From Nymphaea colorata (Eukaryota; Streptophyta; Magnoliopsida; Nymphaeales; Nymphaeaceae), in NCBI RefSeq assembly GCF_008831285.2, contig NC_045138.2, positions 7,593,205 through 7,657,204 on the forward strand: a DNA stretch of 64,000 nt. Direction: 5' to 3'. Below the pieces are notes generated by a model that did not search any database, was not told where the DNA came from, and was given only the letters and a program-made list of their open reading frames with translations. Made by a program: the position numbers and the translations under genes. How positions within the stretch are numbered: position 1 is the stretch's first letter; each line of letters begins with the position of its first letter. This document shows, piece after piece, positions 1-10,217 of this stretch.

Positions 1-263
1 ACCCCGTACACAAGGTTGATAGGAAGCTTGCAGGTTGGAGAGTTCCACTTCTCTCTTATGCAGGTCGTAAGTGCTTACTCGAGCATGTCATTTCCCCCAT
101 GGCCTCAAGAACAAGCATTATACAAATTATCTTATGGTGCGAGCAAAATGAAATCAGGAAACTTCATATGGTGGCCTGGAAAACTATCTGTATGCCTAAA
201 ATTGAAGGTGGCGTGGGCCTGCTATGGCCTCATTTTTCTGGCCTAATCTGGAAGGAGCTGTAA
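1..263 (+). pseudogene. L1-type LINE reverse transcriptase C-terminal remnant (copy A)
   Basis: Read across frames, the translation has the post-catalytic signature of plant L1 ORF2: a KLAGW segment, then LLSYAGRKCLLEHV, then a block ending in HMVAWKTICMPKIEGGVG. In active elements this follows the YADD core and precedes the zinc-finger (zf-RVT) region. It is the same sequence as 15214-15476, where the upstream reverse-transcriptase part is also present. Reading frames shift and no complete domain remains, so it is dead. The 5' part of this copy lies off the window. Confidence 0.8.
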
Positions 264-1071
264 AATGGATAATCAATGAAGGTATTTGTTAGCCTAATTA
301 GCATGCTGCTCCTATAAACTATTTGAAGTTCAAAATCAATTGTAGCCACTCATTAGTAGCACTACTATTGTTGCAGTAGATTGGATGCAGTAAATGCATC
401 GGTTCCTTCCTTCCCCGTCACATTCAAATTGAAGAGAGAAGAAGCACCAACAAAAAAAGTCTAAAGTAAGTGACAAACAAAGAATCAACAAATCCAAATG
501 CGTTAAAAATTGCAGAAATTGAAATTTCCAAATCAAAATAAAATGATTTTTGATGATCAAAACAACATGAATCTAAACATCCAAAAAGTCAGACAAAACG
601 AGTTACTGAGTGAAACTAAAATGGGATTTCTTGTTATCAGAACAAGAGGAACAGAGAGAGAGGGAGAGATCTTTATTCAACATTTCAAAGCCAATCAAAG
701 GTTGGGCTGGTGTACAATCCAGTACCTCACTAGGAAGCCAAAACAAAACCATGGGTCTAGCAAGAGTCCAACGTATGGAACCAAGACAAAACTTCGGGTC
801 AAACACCAAACCAACTAGAACAGGACGAAAGTGAAACAAGTATAAAACCGAATGATTGCAGTTGATAATATCGCTGTGATATGTAAAGAATATGAAACTC
901 ACCCAATAACCATATCCTTCTTCCCCATCAACTTGCATGACAAGGAGAATGCCCTCACCACCCCCCAAAGTCCATGAAAAGGACCCCATAGAGGTATATC
1001 TCTATTGCTCTATAGAGAACAGACGGAAGCCGAAGACCCAGGTTGAAATGACAAAAAATCCAAGGGTGCCC
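264..1071. other. No gene seen
   Basis: Between the LINE remnant and the PIF/Harbinger-like element there are only short, unconvincing reading frames with no family resemblance. A short purine-rich stretch (GAGA-type, about 640-670) is the only compositional feature. The same sequence recurs in copy B. Confidence 0.6.
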
Positions 1072-1586
1072 TAAGGGCCCGTTTGATGGGCGGGTGAAAT
1101 TTAACGTGGTAAATTTTTCTGGAAACTGTGCTGATTATGGAACTTATGAGTCATGATATTAGCTGAAAGCCTGAAACATAAATCAGACTTCTCAAAAACA
1201 GAAATGAGACTTCCCACGTCAAAGATTTTAGAAAGCTTTCCATTACCAAATTAAATGTTCATCGTCATCATCAAATGGCATGTCTATTTCATAGGAAAAC
1301 TGAAAAATTACGAACTGACTGTAATGAGTTACAAACATACTGTAAATAGACAAATAAACATATTGAAATAAAAAAATTTACAACTTACAAACAGAGTTAC
1401 AGACCATATAATGAAACAAAATTTATATAAGCATTATGACATTAATATCAGTAATGAAATGGCAAACAATTTAAAGTCACTGCTTATGTACTTGATCAAG
1501 AAATCAAGAAAGACCTCCTTCGACGCTGGTGGACAATGACTATATTAACCAAGGCTCACCTCCTTCGAGAATTGGCAGCAGCTTGT

Positions 1587-1737
1587 GGAAGATCCTCAAT
1601 GGGAGAAGAAGCGGAAGGCAAAATCTCCCGTGAAATTACAATGTAAACACCCAAATCAGTCGTCGAAGATCCTCAATGGGAGAAGAAGCGGAAGGCAAAA
1701 TCCTATGTGAAATTTCAATGTAAACGCCCAAATCATA
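1587..1737. repeat. Two-unit direct repeat inside the PIF/Harbinger-like element
   Basis: Two adjacent units of about 73 bp share the phrase AATGGGAGAAGAAGCGGAAG and continue into similar CAATGTAAAC and CCCAAATCA blocks, with a few substitutions. The pair recurs in copy B at about 16800-16951. Confidence 0.8.
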
Positions 1738-2105
1738 TGCCAAACAACAAAGACTATGCTGGTAACTGTGGCAGAAGCGAGAGAGATAGAGACACTCACC
1801 AGGCAGTAATAGGGGCAACTGTGGCAGAGAAGCGACGGCGCAGAGAGGCAACTGTGGCAGACAGTCTCTGTGGCAGAGGGGAAGGAGCGACAACTCAGGG
1901 CATCAGAGAAAGGGAGAAGGGGAGGGAATCAGAGAGAGAAAGGAAAAAAGCCTACCGGCGATGGAGCGGAGACGCGACGGCGCAGCTGCGACGGTGAGAA
2001 CTGGTTCTACTCTGGTGCGAGTGCGACAGTGAGAAGGCACGAGGTCGAGAGCTGCGGAGGGAGGTCGAGCGGAGTGCAAGTAGATTCCCCAAAACATATA
2101 TTTCG

Positions 2106-2256
2106 AGCGGGTGAAATTTCACCCGCTTGAAAGTCCGAGCTCGGAGCTCGGACTTTCGAGAGGGTGGAATTCCACTCGCTCCCTTTTGGGTTAAACGGGT
2201 GGAATTCCACCCCGTTTGATGGGTTTTCAATCGGGCGGGTGAAATTTCACCCGCCC
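2106..2256. repeat. Cluster of five palindromes abutting the right TIR
   Basis: Five inverted repeats lie in 151 bp: a perfect 22-mer (2106-2127); 14-bp arms around one base (2129-2142 and 2144-2157); a perfect 12-mer GTGGAATTCCAC (2164-2175); a near-perfect 25-mer built on the same core (2193-2217); and a perfect 24-mer (2233-2256) whose half GGGCGGGTGAAA is also the inner part of the terminal inverted repeat. They look like head-to-head copies of the element's own ends. Confidence 0.9.
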
Positions 2257-2710
2257 ATACAAATTCTTCCTCCCCCATCAACTTTCACCCGCCCATCAAA
2301 CGGGCCCTAAAGGATGACTAAATTACGTGAGGTTTACGAATCCTGGAAGACTACCTTGTAGACATAAGAAGGGCAGTCGTCCTCCTGACATTGTTAGATG
2401 TATCTTTGGTCAGAAGTGCCGTGGCTCATAGACATGCCTTCAATTCATCTTCAATAATTTGAGGCTCTGGGTTCGTAGAACAACTTCCATAAACTTTAGG
2501 AACTCTTTTATAGGGCGATGTAGGGAAAACCCGATCCCTTCGGCAACACAAGAGAGATATTGTGCCACCATAGACCCAAACAAGGAGGGTGGAGGAAGCC
2601 AAGACAATGGGAACTCCGGAACCCTGGCACTTGGAAGCACTGGCAGGGAGCAAATGGAGCGGATGATGGAGTAGAAGGAAAAAATTGATAATGACTTGTT
2701 TGCCCTGAAG

Positions 2711-3516
2711 GAGGGGCGGAGCGAGGATCTTTTCAAGGGTGGGTCAAACAGTTTGACAAACTTCAATATGTTATATATATAATATATTATATATATAATA
2801 TATAAAATATAATATATATACTTGCACACTTTATATAGCATTTGCAAAACCACTGCATAGTAAAAGTGAACATATGTCGCATTCAATTGCCCACATCATG
2901 AACGTGAAGCATGACCTGTTCTACAACATATTTTAATAATTGGTTGTGTCATTAGCACAAAGCGTGATCTGTCCTAAACAAATAAGGTGATATATTTCGA
3001 TTATAGTGACGTAAGCAATCTAAAATGTAGCAAACAAATATATCTATAAATTTTAAAACCAAACAAATAAGTGTTACCTAAAACAAGCAAATTTGTATTT
3101 TTTGCCTTTATTTTTATTAAAAATAGTCACATATCATCATTCATTCACATTGTCATAAAAAGTATATAATTCACTCAAAGATGAGAGCTCGCTCCTTAAA
3201 TAAAAGTTATATGTACAACCATTAAGTCCCAATAGTGACATTTCATTAGAAATAAAAAAATTCAATAGTTGAACATATTAGCGATTATATATGTTATATG
3301 TTTATTATTTGCACCACCATAGTGGCCTCGGTAGAGATAGGAATTTTTTATGAGTAAGACAGAATTATAGTTACAAAAATCTGACGGAGACTGAAATATA
3401 ATTTTTCAAAATTTGTATATAAGATAGATAAATTTGTTTAAAATTTACATGTAAATTTAACAAAGAAAACTAAGGGGGGAGAGGGCCTCTGCGGGCCCCA
3501 CCCCAGCTCCGCCCTT
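2711..3516. mobile_element. Putative hAT-like non-autonomous element upstream of the dirigent promoter (copy A)
   Basis: The left end reads GAGGGGCGGAGCGAGG and the right end, reverse-complemented, reads AAGGGCGGAGCTGGGG, giving a short inverted repeat around GGGCGGAGC. That terminus is common in plant hAT-type MITEs and resembles the clean example at 32511-32708. The interior is AT-rich with a run of TATA-type repeats at 2768-2820 and no coding region. I could not find an 8-bp target duplication, so the call is tentative. The right end lies about 25 bp before the dirigent TATA box. Confidence 0.4.
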
Positions 3517-3542
3517 GATAGTGGCCTTAGCTAGCTCTTTCC

Positions 3543-3550
3543 TATAAATA
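3543..3550 (+). promoter_or_regulatory. TATA box of dirigent gene copy A
   Basis: TATAAATA stands 66 bp before the start codon, a usual spacing for a plant gene with a short leader. The same box lies in copy B at 18768-18775. Confidence 0.7.
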
Positions 3551-3615
3551 AGGTGCCTGTGAATGTGTTTTCTTCACTCACCTCCCCCATACGATAAGCC
3601 TAGAGGCTGTCAAGT

Positions 3616-4182
3616 ATGTCTGCCACAACCTTCTTCACAACTACCCAATTCTTGCTCTTCTTCTTCTCCCTCACCACCATCACACTTGGTGATGCCAACA
3701 TCCAAGGGGAAGTACTGAATCCTCCAGCCCAAGGAACTGAGAAGGTGAGCCATATTCACTTTTATTTCCATGATAGCCTGGATGGGCGGTACTCTATCCG
3801 CATTGCCGCTGCGCCGCCGTTTTACAAGTCGGCGACCCCATTTGGTCTTGCCGCTGTTGTTGATTCCCCGTTGACGGAAGGGCCTGATCCAGGATCCAAG
3901 TTGGTTGGAAGAGCACAAGGGCTGTATGTCATAGCTTCAAAGGAAGAAGTTGGCTTGCTAATGGATTTGACATACCAGCTCTACGAAGGAAAGTACAATG
4001 GGAGCAGCATCAGTGTGCTTGGGCGGAATGCAGTGCGTAATCCATTGAGGGAGATGCCGGTTGTGGGGGGAACTGGCCTTTTCCGGCTAGCCCGCGGTTA
4101 CGTACAAGCTAAGAACTACCTTTACAACCTCACAAGTGGGCTTGCAATTGTGGAATATGATGCATTTGTGATGCATTATTAG
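3616..4182 (+). CDS. Dirigent protein, copy A
   Basis: A 188-codon intron-less gene encoding a secreted dirigent protein. Family knowledge: such proteins bind phenoxy radicals made by laccases or peroxidases in the cell wall and direct their coupling stereoselectively to lignans or related products. Seen: a hydrophobic signal peptide (residues 1 to about 25), the start of the domain KVSHIHFYFHD (43-53), the block LTEGPDPGSKLVGRAQGLY (86-104), EGKYNGSSISVLGRN (124-138), REMPVVGGTGLFRLARGY (145-162) and the terminal VEYDAFVMHY. N-glycosylation sequons lie at N128 and N171. Length and block order are full for the family and resemble the DIR-b/d type more than characterised pinoresinol-forming members (inference). 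The start is the first ATG after the TATA box and leads straight into the signal peptide. Copy B encodes the same protein. Confidence 0.95.
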   Translation: MSATTFFTTTQFLLFFFSLTTITLGDANIQGEVLNPPAQGTEKVSHIHFYFHDSLDGRYSIRIAAAPPFYKSATPFGLAAVVDSPLTEGPDPGSKLVGRAQGLYVIASKEEVGLLMDLTYQLYEGKYNGSSISVLGRNAVRNPLREMPVVGGTGLFRLARGYVQAKNYLYNLTSGLAIVEYDAFVMHY

Positions 4183-4395
4183 TGAGATGGTTGGCTTTTA
4201 TGGTGTTATTGTGCGCTTTGAGTTCGAAACTTCCATGCATGTTAGTACTGTTCGTTGCAAGATGTCATGTTAAGTACTCAAAAGTAGTAGCGACCCTATT
4301 TTCTTACAGCGTGGTTCTTGAGGCTAGTAAAAGCCATTTGTTTTATGTGCTTCCTGGTTTCAGTATGCTGTTGTGATTAAGCTTGATAGTGAGAA

Positions 4396-4401
4396 AATAA
4401 A
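4396..4401 (+). terminator. Polyadenylation signal of dirigent gene copy A
   Basis: AATAAA lies about 210 bp after the stop codon, in an AT-rich 3' region. Plant signals are loose, so the exact cleavage site is not determined. It recurs at 19621-19626. Confidence 0.45.
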
Positions 4402-6440
4402 GCAATTTGGAATTCAAACTTGGTGACTAAACACGATTAGTTCAACGTAAATGCACCTGTGCCAATTTAAACTTATAATTGGATCTAAAGTATAACAACA
4501 ATGAAGATCCAAAGTATAACAACAATGAAACATTGTGCACAGGCATATACAATAATAAAAATGCCCCTATTTTAAGTGAGAAGAAACATTTTAAAGGGAC
4601 AAAAAAGAGTTATGAAAAAATTAAATTAAAAAGAATATTTCTTCGTAAAAAAAAATCTAAAGTACCCCAACCCCCCTTCATTTTCCCTTTGTTATATTCT
4701 TGTGACGTGCACACTGCTCGATCTGTCTGCAAAAGCATAAAAATAAGTAGAGGGACATATATATATATATATGCTCCGACAGATGCTTTTGGAAGAGGTT
4801 TAAAATTCAATGGTTAAAATTGTTAGAAATGTTTTTTCAAGGAGATAAATAATTGATCAAAGTTTGATGTTATGAACTTAAATAGTTTTGAAGGACGAAT
4901 ACAGTCCAATGCAGGTTCTTCCTGATTAACTACATAGATAACATTATGCAGGCGTAGATTGAAGAAGAAAATTAAGAATATACTGCTATGTCACCTAGAC
5001 TTGCCTGCTCATGCAACAATGAGAACCGTGTGTCCCTGGCCGCACCTGATTGTGCACCATTGCGTGTAAAAAGGAATTGTGGTAACAAGAAAAAGGAAAG
5101 GAAAAGGAAAAAAAATGTACCTATCCGCATCTTTTTCCTCTTTCTTCAGCAACAACCAGCCACCGACAGAATCCAACGTCCGGTGGAACCACGACAGCAG
5201 CCCCAGAAATTTTGAAGACTGCACCACCTACACCTCTTATTCATGTAGTATAGATCAAAAGATGCTTAACATCAATTAAGGACATATCAAAAGAGATTTC
5301 GCCAATATGCGGGAGTCCATAAACAGCTATCAAGGCTAAGCTCAATTCGGCCTTTCGCCCGGGCCAATGCCCTTCCCTTTCGCTCACCTGGAAGCAAATT
5401 TAGGTTCGGTGGAAGCAAATTTAGGTTCAGTCGGGGTAGCTCTTATGGGTGGACCCAAGTCCATTCCACACTGAAATCCTGCAGACCTATTCAGGCAATT
5501 GCCCCCTCCGGCCCACATGTGGCTGTACCACTACTGAACCTCACTTCACCAACAACTTCCAAACAAGGGTTTCTGGTTAAATTTGTTTCTTTTTTTATTA
5601 TACAGCATATTTGTGTTGGAAGCTAATTAAGCATTTGCATCCAGCAAAAGGCAGTTTTACCATCATTTGATTCAGTGTAAATGAGCTTCCAATTATGAGC
5701 AGTACTTACGTCAATGGTTCAAAATATGTGAACCTCTGGCCCCAACTTTTTGAATGTCATCTATAGTAGAATAATTTATACATGTTTATCTTTGTATATT
5801 TTTTTTCTTCATTCTTATTATAATCAAAATATATGAACCTCTGGCCCCAAGGGGCATATCGTAGCTAGTCGGGCTGACAGATCATTGAGACTTTAATTTC
5901 CATAAAAGTACCTCATCCACACGGGAAATAGTTGCAATGTGACATCCTAGTTGACAAGTGTATCGTATGTCCACCTATGCCCCTAAGAAGTCCTAAACTC
6001 TGCGACAAAGGAAAGGAGGGGAAAGCTTCAGCCCTTCTTCGGGTGGCTTCTGTTCACTGAATAATACAAGAACCTCTGAGAAATCAGATTCAGTAAAAGT
6101 AACATTTTATTTAAATCTGGTCGATTGATGTACAATGCATAATATTGGCTGACGTGGACTGATATTAACGACACGAGAGAGAGGACATTGAAGATACAAT
6201 ACATGTTAGACGATACGAAAAATTATTAATAGCAATTGGTAACCAATAGAGTAGTTACATTACCTGCTCCTCTAGTCACAGCACTAGTAATGTTTCTATT
6301 AAATGTTAAATAGGGTCCTGCACTGCACACTCCTTTACAAGGGAGGAAGTGGTTGGGCATTGTGGGTAACGCTGTCTTCTTAGTTGTGTCAGATTTTTTT
6401 CTAATCTGGCAGATTGGTAAAGAAAGTTAATATATTACAA
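4402..6440. other. No gene seen; short repeats only
   Basis: Only short frames without family resemblance. Small features: an AT microsatellite near 4759-4772 that differs by 2 bp from copy B, a tandem pair of a 22-bp phrase containing GAAGCAAATTTAGGTTC (5391-5433), and a repeated phrase TGAACCTCTGGCCCCAA near 5728 and 5832. Confidence 0.6.
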
Positions 6441-6449
6441 GTTGCCTTG

Positions 6450-6745
6450 ATTCCGATCATGATATTATGTCAGGGTGTAGAGCTGATAATCACCACATGT
6501 CTTGTGTTCAAATTGTCTTGAGTGAATTTATAAAAGAAACTGGGCTCCCTTCCAATACTCAACAGTCTTGCTTTATTCCTTTTAATGTTCAATCTGGTAA
6601 AATTCAAGAAATAGTTGATATTTTGAGCTGGGTCCTGCTAATCTTCCTGTTCCATGTCTTGAAATTCCCTTGTTCACAAGAAACATTCCTAGTCCATAAA
6701 TTGCTCCGATACCATGATAAAGTACAAGAGAGAGGGAAAGAAAAT
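6450..6745 (+). pseudogene. L1-type LINE reverse transcriptase fragment (copy A)
   Basis: The frame from 6467 reads VLSEFIKETGLPSN, then FNVQSGKIQEIVDIL. This is the segment of plant L1 reverse transcriptase just after the catalytic YADD box (usually a SGL..N..KS phrase and a DIL phrase before the LPVRYLG block). Frameshifts follow, and the next 60 residues are only recognisable as scraps. The copy at 21677-21972 has the same structure with several substitutions, so the insertion predates the segmental duplication. Confidence 0.65.
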
Positions 6746-7029
6746 TGGTTGTTTTGTTGACAAAGATTACAAAGGACATATTAAATACAAGTTGTTACAA
6801 TATAAAACAGTAATCGATGGAAATCCATTCCCAAATTACTCGTGTTTGATATATTACAACGTGAGTATGGACATTTTTTATATATTCAATGATCAAGCAC
6901 TGGACATGAGTAAAACCACGTGTTTCTCGAACATGGTGTTCTTAAAACATACATGGGAAACATGTGTTTCAAAAATATGATATTCTTTTCAAAGAATCCT
7001 TTTAGGTATGATGCGGCGGGATCCCATCC

Positions 7030-7246
7030 TATTTTTATATTGTATTTATTGCACCTATTAAATTACTACAGTATGTGTAACCTGCCCCCTATGACATTTG
7101 AAACAGGGATTGACCACCTATCCCTTCCTATTTTTGTATTATTTTTATTGCCCCTATTTTTATATTGACATTTGAAACAGCAATTAACCACCTACCAATC
7201 TGTAATACCGTATACCAATCTGTAATACCGTTTTGAGGATCCCCAT
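7030..7246. repeat. Contracted tandem sub-repeat at the right edge of copy A
   Basis: One and a half units of a motif containing TGCCCCCTATGACATTTGAAA and a GACCACCTA phrase. The corresponding place in copy B (22262-22580) has three units of about 100 bp. Similarity to copy B ends near the paired phrase CCAATCTGTAATACCG. Confidence 0.75.
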
Positions 7247-7904
7247 GAGTGATTGGTAGATGTTAGACCACCTAGTTAAGAGATAAAAACAGACCTCTTA
7301 AATTCAGTGTTAAAAATTGTTTTAAACAATATATGAACCTTCTAATGTGTTTATAAACTTTAATTTTACATAAATCGGACTTTAGTTCAAATAATTTATT
7401 TTTAATTGATCTTTGCACTGTCAAAATTTTCTCATTATAAGAGCTGCTCATTTTTATTATTAAAAAACATTATTTACGCAAAAATATGACCTACTTAGAT
7501 GTATGTTTCTTGACAAATCACTTTTATGATCATATTTATCAGATTAGGTTGCAATATATATTAATAATTAATTTTGATAGGTTTGGTTTTTGTCTCTTAA
7601 TCGCTTAGTTTTTACCAATTTTCTATATTATATTATATTATATTATACTATACTACAGTGTATATACATATATAAAAAATATCATAGAAGCCGAACAGAG
7701 GAGATTGGGAGAGGACTGATTCAGTCACAGGGCTGCTGCAACCTTCAACTTGATGGCTGGAAATTTGAAACTGGAAATATATTTCCTGGAAAAATGGAAT
7801 GAGAAATTTTTTTTTGAATTCTCATTTTGATGTGTGTGTGATGACTAAGAAATAAATTTTCAGAAATTTATTTCTCAGTTTGATGAAATAGAAATATATT
7901 TCCA
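7247..7904. other. AT-rich spacer, no gene seen
   Basis: Low-complexity AT-rich sequence including a short TATTA-type repeat near 7625-7645. No coding signal or recognisable element. Confidence 0.6.
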
Positions 7905-8512
7905 GGTTTAGGAGAAGAAGGGAGCGAGGAAGGAAGAAGTGAGGTGGAGGAAGAAGGGAAGGAGAGCGGGAGAAGGGAGGGAGGGAGGAGGAAGAAGGGA
8001 GCGAGGGAGGAAGAAGGGAAGGAGGGAGGAGGAAGAAGGGAGCGAGGGAGGAAAAAGGGAGCGAAGGAGGAAGAAGGGAAGGAGGGAGGAGGAAGGGAGG
8101 AAGAAGAGAGACGGAGGAAAAAGGGAAGGAGGGAGGAGGAAGAAGGGAGGCGGAGGAGGGAGGGAGGAGGAAAAAGGGAGCGAGGGAGGAAGAAGGGAGG
8201 CGGAGGAGGGAGGGAGGAGGAAAAAGGGAGCGAGGGAGGAAGAGGAAAAAGGGAAGGAGTGTGGAGGAAGAAGGGACGCAAAGGAAGAAGGGAAGGAGGG
8301 AGGCAGGGGAAGGAGGGAGGAGGAATGGAGGAAGAAGGGAGGCGGAGGAAAAAGGGAAGGAGGAAGGAGGAAGGAGGAAGAAGGGAGCGAGGGAGGAGGA
8401 AGAAGGGAGGAGGAGGAAAAAGGGAAGGAGGGAAGGAGGAGGAAGAAGGGAGGAGGAGGAAAAATGGAAGGAGGGAGGAGGAAGAAGGGAGGCGGAGAGC
8501 AAGGGAGGAAGC
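7905..8512. repeat. About 600-bp polypurine/polypyrimidine tract
   Basis: The plus strand is almost pure A and G, built from irregular GGA, GAA and GGGA words with only scattered T or C. Long open frames of over 200 codons appear on both strands, but they arise because a purine-only strand cannot spell a stop codon and its complement rarely does. The implied proteins are monotonous K/E/R/G or S/L/P/F strings. It is a repeat, not a gene. Confidence 0.95.
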
Positions 8513-10215
8513 GTAACGGTCAAAAAAAAATTTCCAGACAAATTTTTCCAGCACTCAGTTGGAAAATTTTTTCTGGATATATATTTCTGTTTTCAGCTCC
8601 AACAGTCAAAAATTTGTTTCCTTGTCTGACAAAGAGGGAAAGTTTTTAAAAGTTTGAAATAAATTTTTTGTGCTACAGTAGATTTCTAGGGCATCAAACG
8701 TGCCCTTAAGGAAACATGTAGAAATTTGTGTGAAGAATGAAATCAGTAAAGAAAATGATGTTTTTAACCTCGTGAACAACAAAGCTAATAAGACTACTGA
8801 AAACTTTTTGTAGGGCGCTATTTATTTTTTTTATTTTATATTTTTATGGGAGCCAAATTAAAACGTTAGAAAATATTTACATGTAATTTTCTTTTTAAGA
8901 TAGGAACGTGGCACACCTAGCTCACCTAACAGCTGATAAGCAGCCAGTCCTTGATGGGATTAAGTTTTGTATGTCATCCGCATGTACACAACGTGTGCAT
9001 GATGGGGTAGACCCTATTACCATTATACTTATTCATTCTAACATTGCTGATAACAGCATGAGATAGTGAGTATGAGATAATGAGTATGAGATAATGAGTA
9101 TAAGATAGCAACGCTTCCAGTTAGAGGTGTATATTAGTCATAATAATTTGCATATGTGGCAATCATTTGGTCAGAGCGTTATCGAATCCCAAAACCTTAC
9201 TTTTTTGGATTCTTTTTTGTTCTTACATAATAACTTCACTTTTTCTATTAACCAATCGCATTTTTTATCATGATTATATTGGAGGACAAAAGAATCGTGC
9301 ACGTCCGTGCCATATATGTCTGGCTTCCGTCCATGTTCAAGTTATAAAAACACCAACCTCTTGCTCCTTCTGATGGACCTAAGGGATGAGAGAGAAGCCT
9401 GGCGGTTTTATAACTTCTCTTAAAAAAAAAAAAAAAACAAAACATACATAGCTTTATGACATCTCAATTTCTTGAATGTAAGACTATTTTCATGCAAATT
9501 TTCACTTTAGAATATCCTGTTCAATCAACTAAGCCCTCCAATCAAAATCGTATGGTTGGAGATACGTTTAGTGTGAACACAGGTTACTTTTGTTTACAGG
9601 AGGAGGGGAGCCTAACTCCCAGCAACTCTTCATTGGAACTACAACGTTTATAGTGTGAACACATGTTACTATTGTAGCTGTCATTTACTAATAGAGGCAT
9701 CTCAAAGATCGATATAGAAGTGTCAAATAGTTTCAAAATTACGACTATAGTAAGACGATAAAAATTACAAAATGGGGACACACAAAGTTTGAGGAAATAA
9801 CAGACCACCACTCAACTTAATTTTAAAGGTTAACAAAATCGCACATTCAACGTTCGACAGAAATTCTTAATGAGTTGCCTACAACCAACAAACGTTCATT
9901 GATGATATAAATGGTAAAAAAATAAAAAATATCACAGACAACGAACATTAATTTATGACATAAAATGATTAAATATCTGTCATGAAAAACCACTTCTCCC
10001 ATGGAAGACGAAAGAAGTTTTTTTAAAGAAAAATATGTTTGGCATTATATATCAAAAATTAACATTTTCCATTTACTGATGGCTATTTGAGTATTTCTCA
10101 CTAAAGTTGATGATATATTTGTAATTTGCTTTTAAAGCTGATAAGATTATTTTTCATTTGCCCAAATGTTACTATGTCAGGTGCCTCTCATAATATATCT
10201 TTGGGTAAAATTTGG
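8513..10215. other. No gene seen
   Basis: Holds a 14-bp tandem repeat of the type GAGATAATGAGTAT (about 9058-9107, three to four units) and a poly-A run at about 9421-9437 after a sequence of unknown origin, possibly a retroposon tail. The stretch 8640-8695 ends GGGCATCAAACGTGCCC beside TTA, like a PIF/Harbinger end, but I found no matching left end. Confidence 0.5.
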
Positions 10216-10217
10216 TG

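Larger units (their letters stand above)
1075..2307. mobile_element. PIF/Harbinger (Tourist-like) non-autonomous element, copy A
   Basis: Seen directly: a perfect 25-bp terminal inverted repeat (1075-1099 and 2283-2307) starting GGGCCCGTTTGATGGG, flanked on both sides by the trinucleotide TAA (1072-1074 and 2308-2310). A 3-bp TWA target duplication with a GGGCC-type terminus fits the PIF/Harbinger superfamily. The 1233-bp body has no recognisable transposase, only short frames. It contains an imperfect direct repeat of about 73 bp (about 1587-1660 and 1664-1737) and a palindrome cluster next to the right end. hAT is less likely because the target duplication is 3 bp, not 8. Confidence 0.8.
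1..7246 (+). repeat. Direct segmental duplication, copy A
   Basis: This segment matches 15214-22580 in the same orientation. The offset is 15213 at the left and steps to 15228 at the right through indels of 1 bp (near 1741), 11 bp (near 2649), 2 bp (AT repeat near 4770) and 1 bp (near 6780). Comparing by eye I saw no substitutions over the first ~5.6 kb, but about twenty between ~5635 and 6980; beyond that the copies differ by repeat-unit number. The left end is cut by the window edge, so the true duplication may start further upstream. It contains a LINE remnant, a PIF/Harbinger-like element, the dirigent gene and a second LINE fragment. Confidence 0.97.

Noticed and set aside
510-989. Pairs of 70-130 codon frames on both strands, repeated at 15723-16202
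   Set aside because: Their duplication reflects the segmental copy, not selection; overlapping frames on both strands without domains are not supported as genes.
4182-4376. 64-codon frame overlapping the dirigent stop codon
   Set aside because: It lies in the 3' untranslated region, has no domain, and is present in both copies only because of the duplication.
7822-8649. Several open frames of 120-239 codons on both strands with S/P/L/F-rich or K/E/R/G-rich products
   Set aside because: They are produced by the polypurine tract, where stop codons are scarce; all frames are open at once and the peptides are low-complexity strings.
8682-8698. Short palindrome GGGCATCAAACGTGCCC next to TTA, suggestive of a PIF/Harbinger end
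   Set aside because: No matching inverted end with TTA was found to the left, so an element cannot be delimited.
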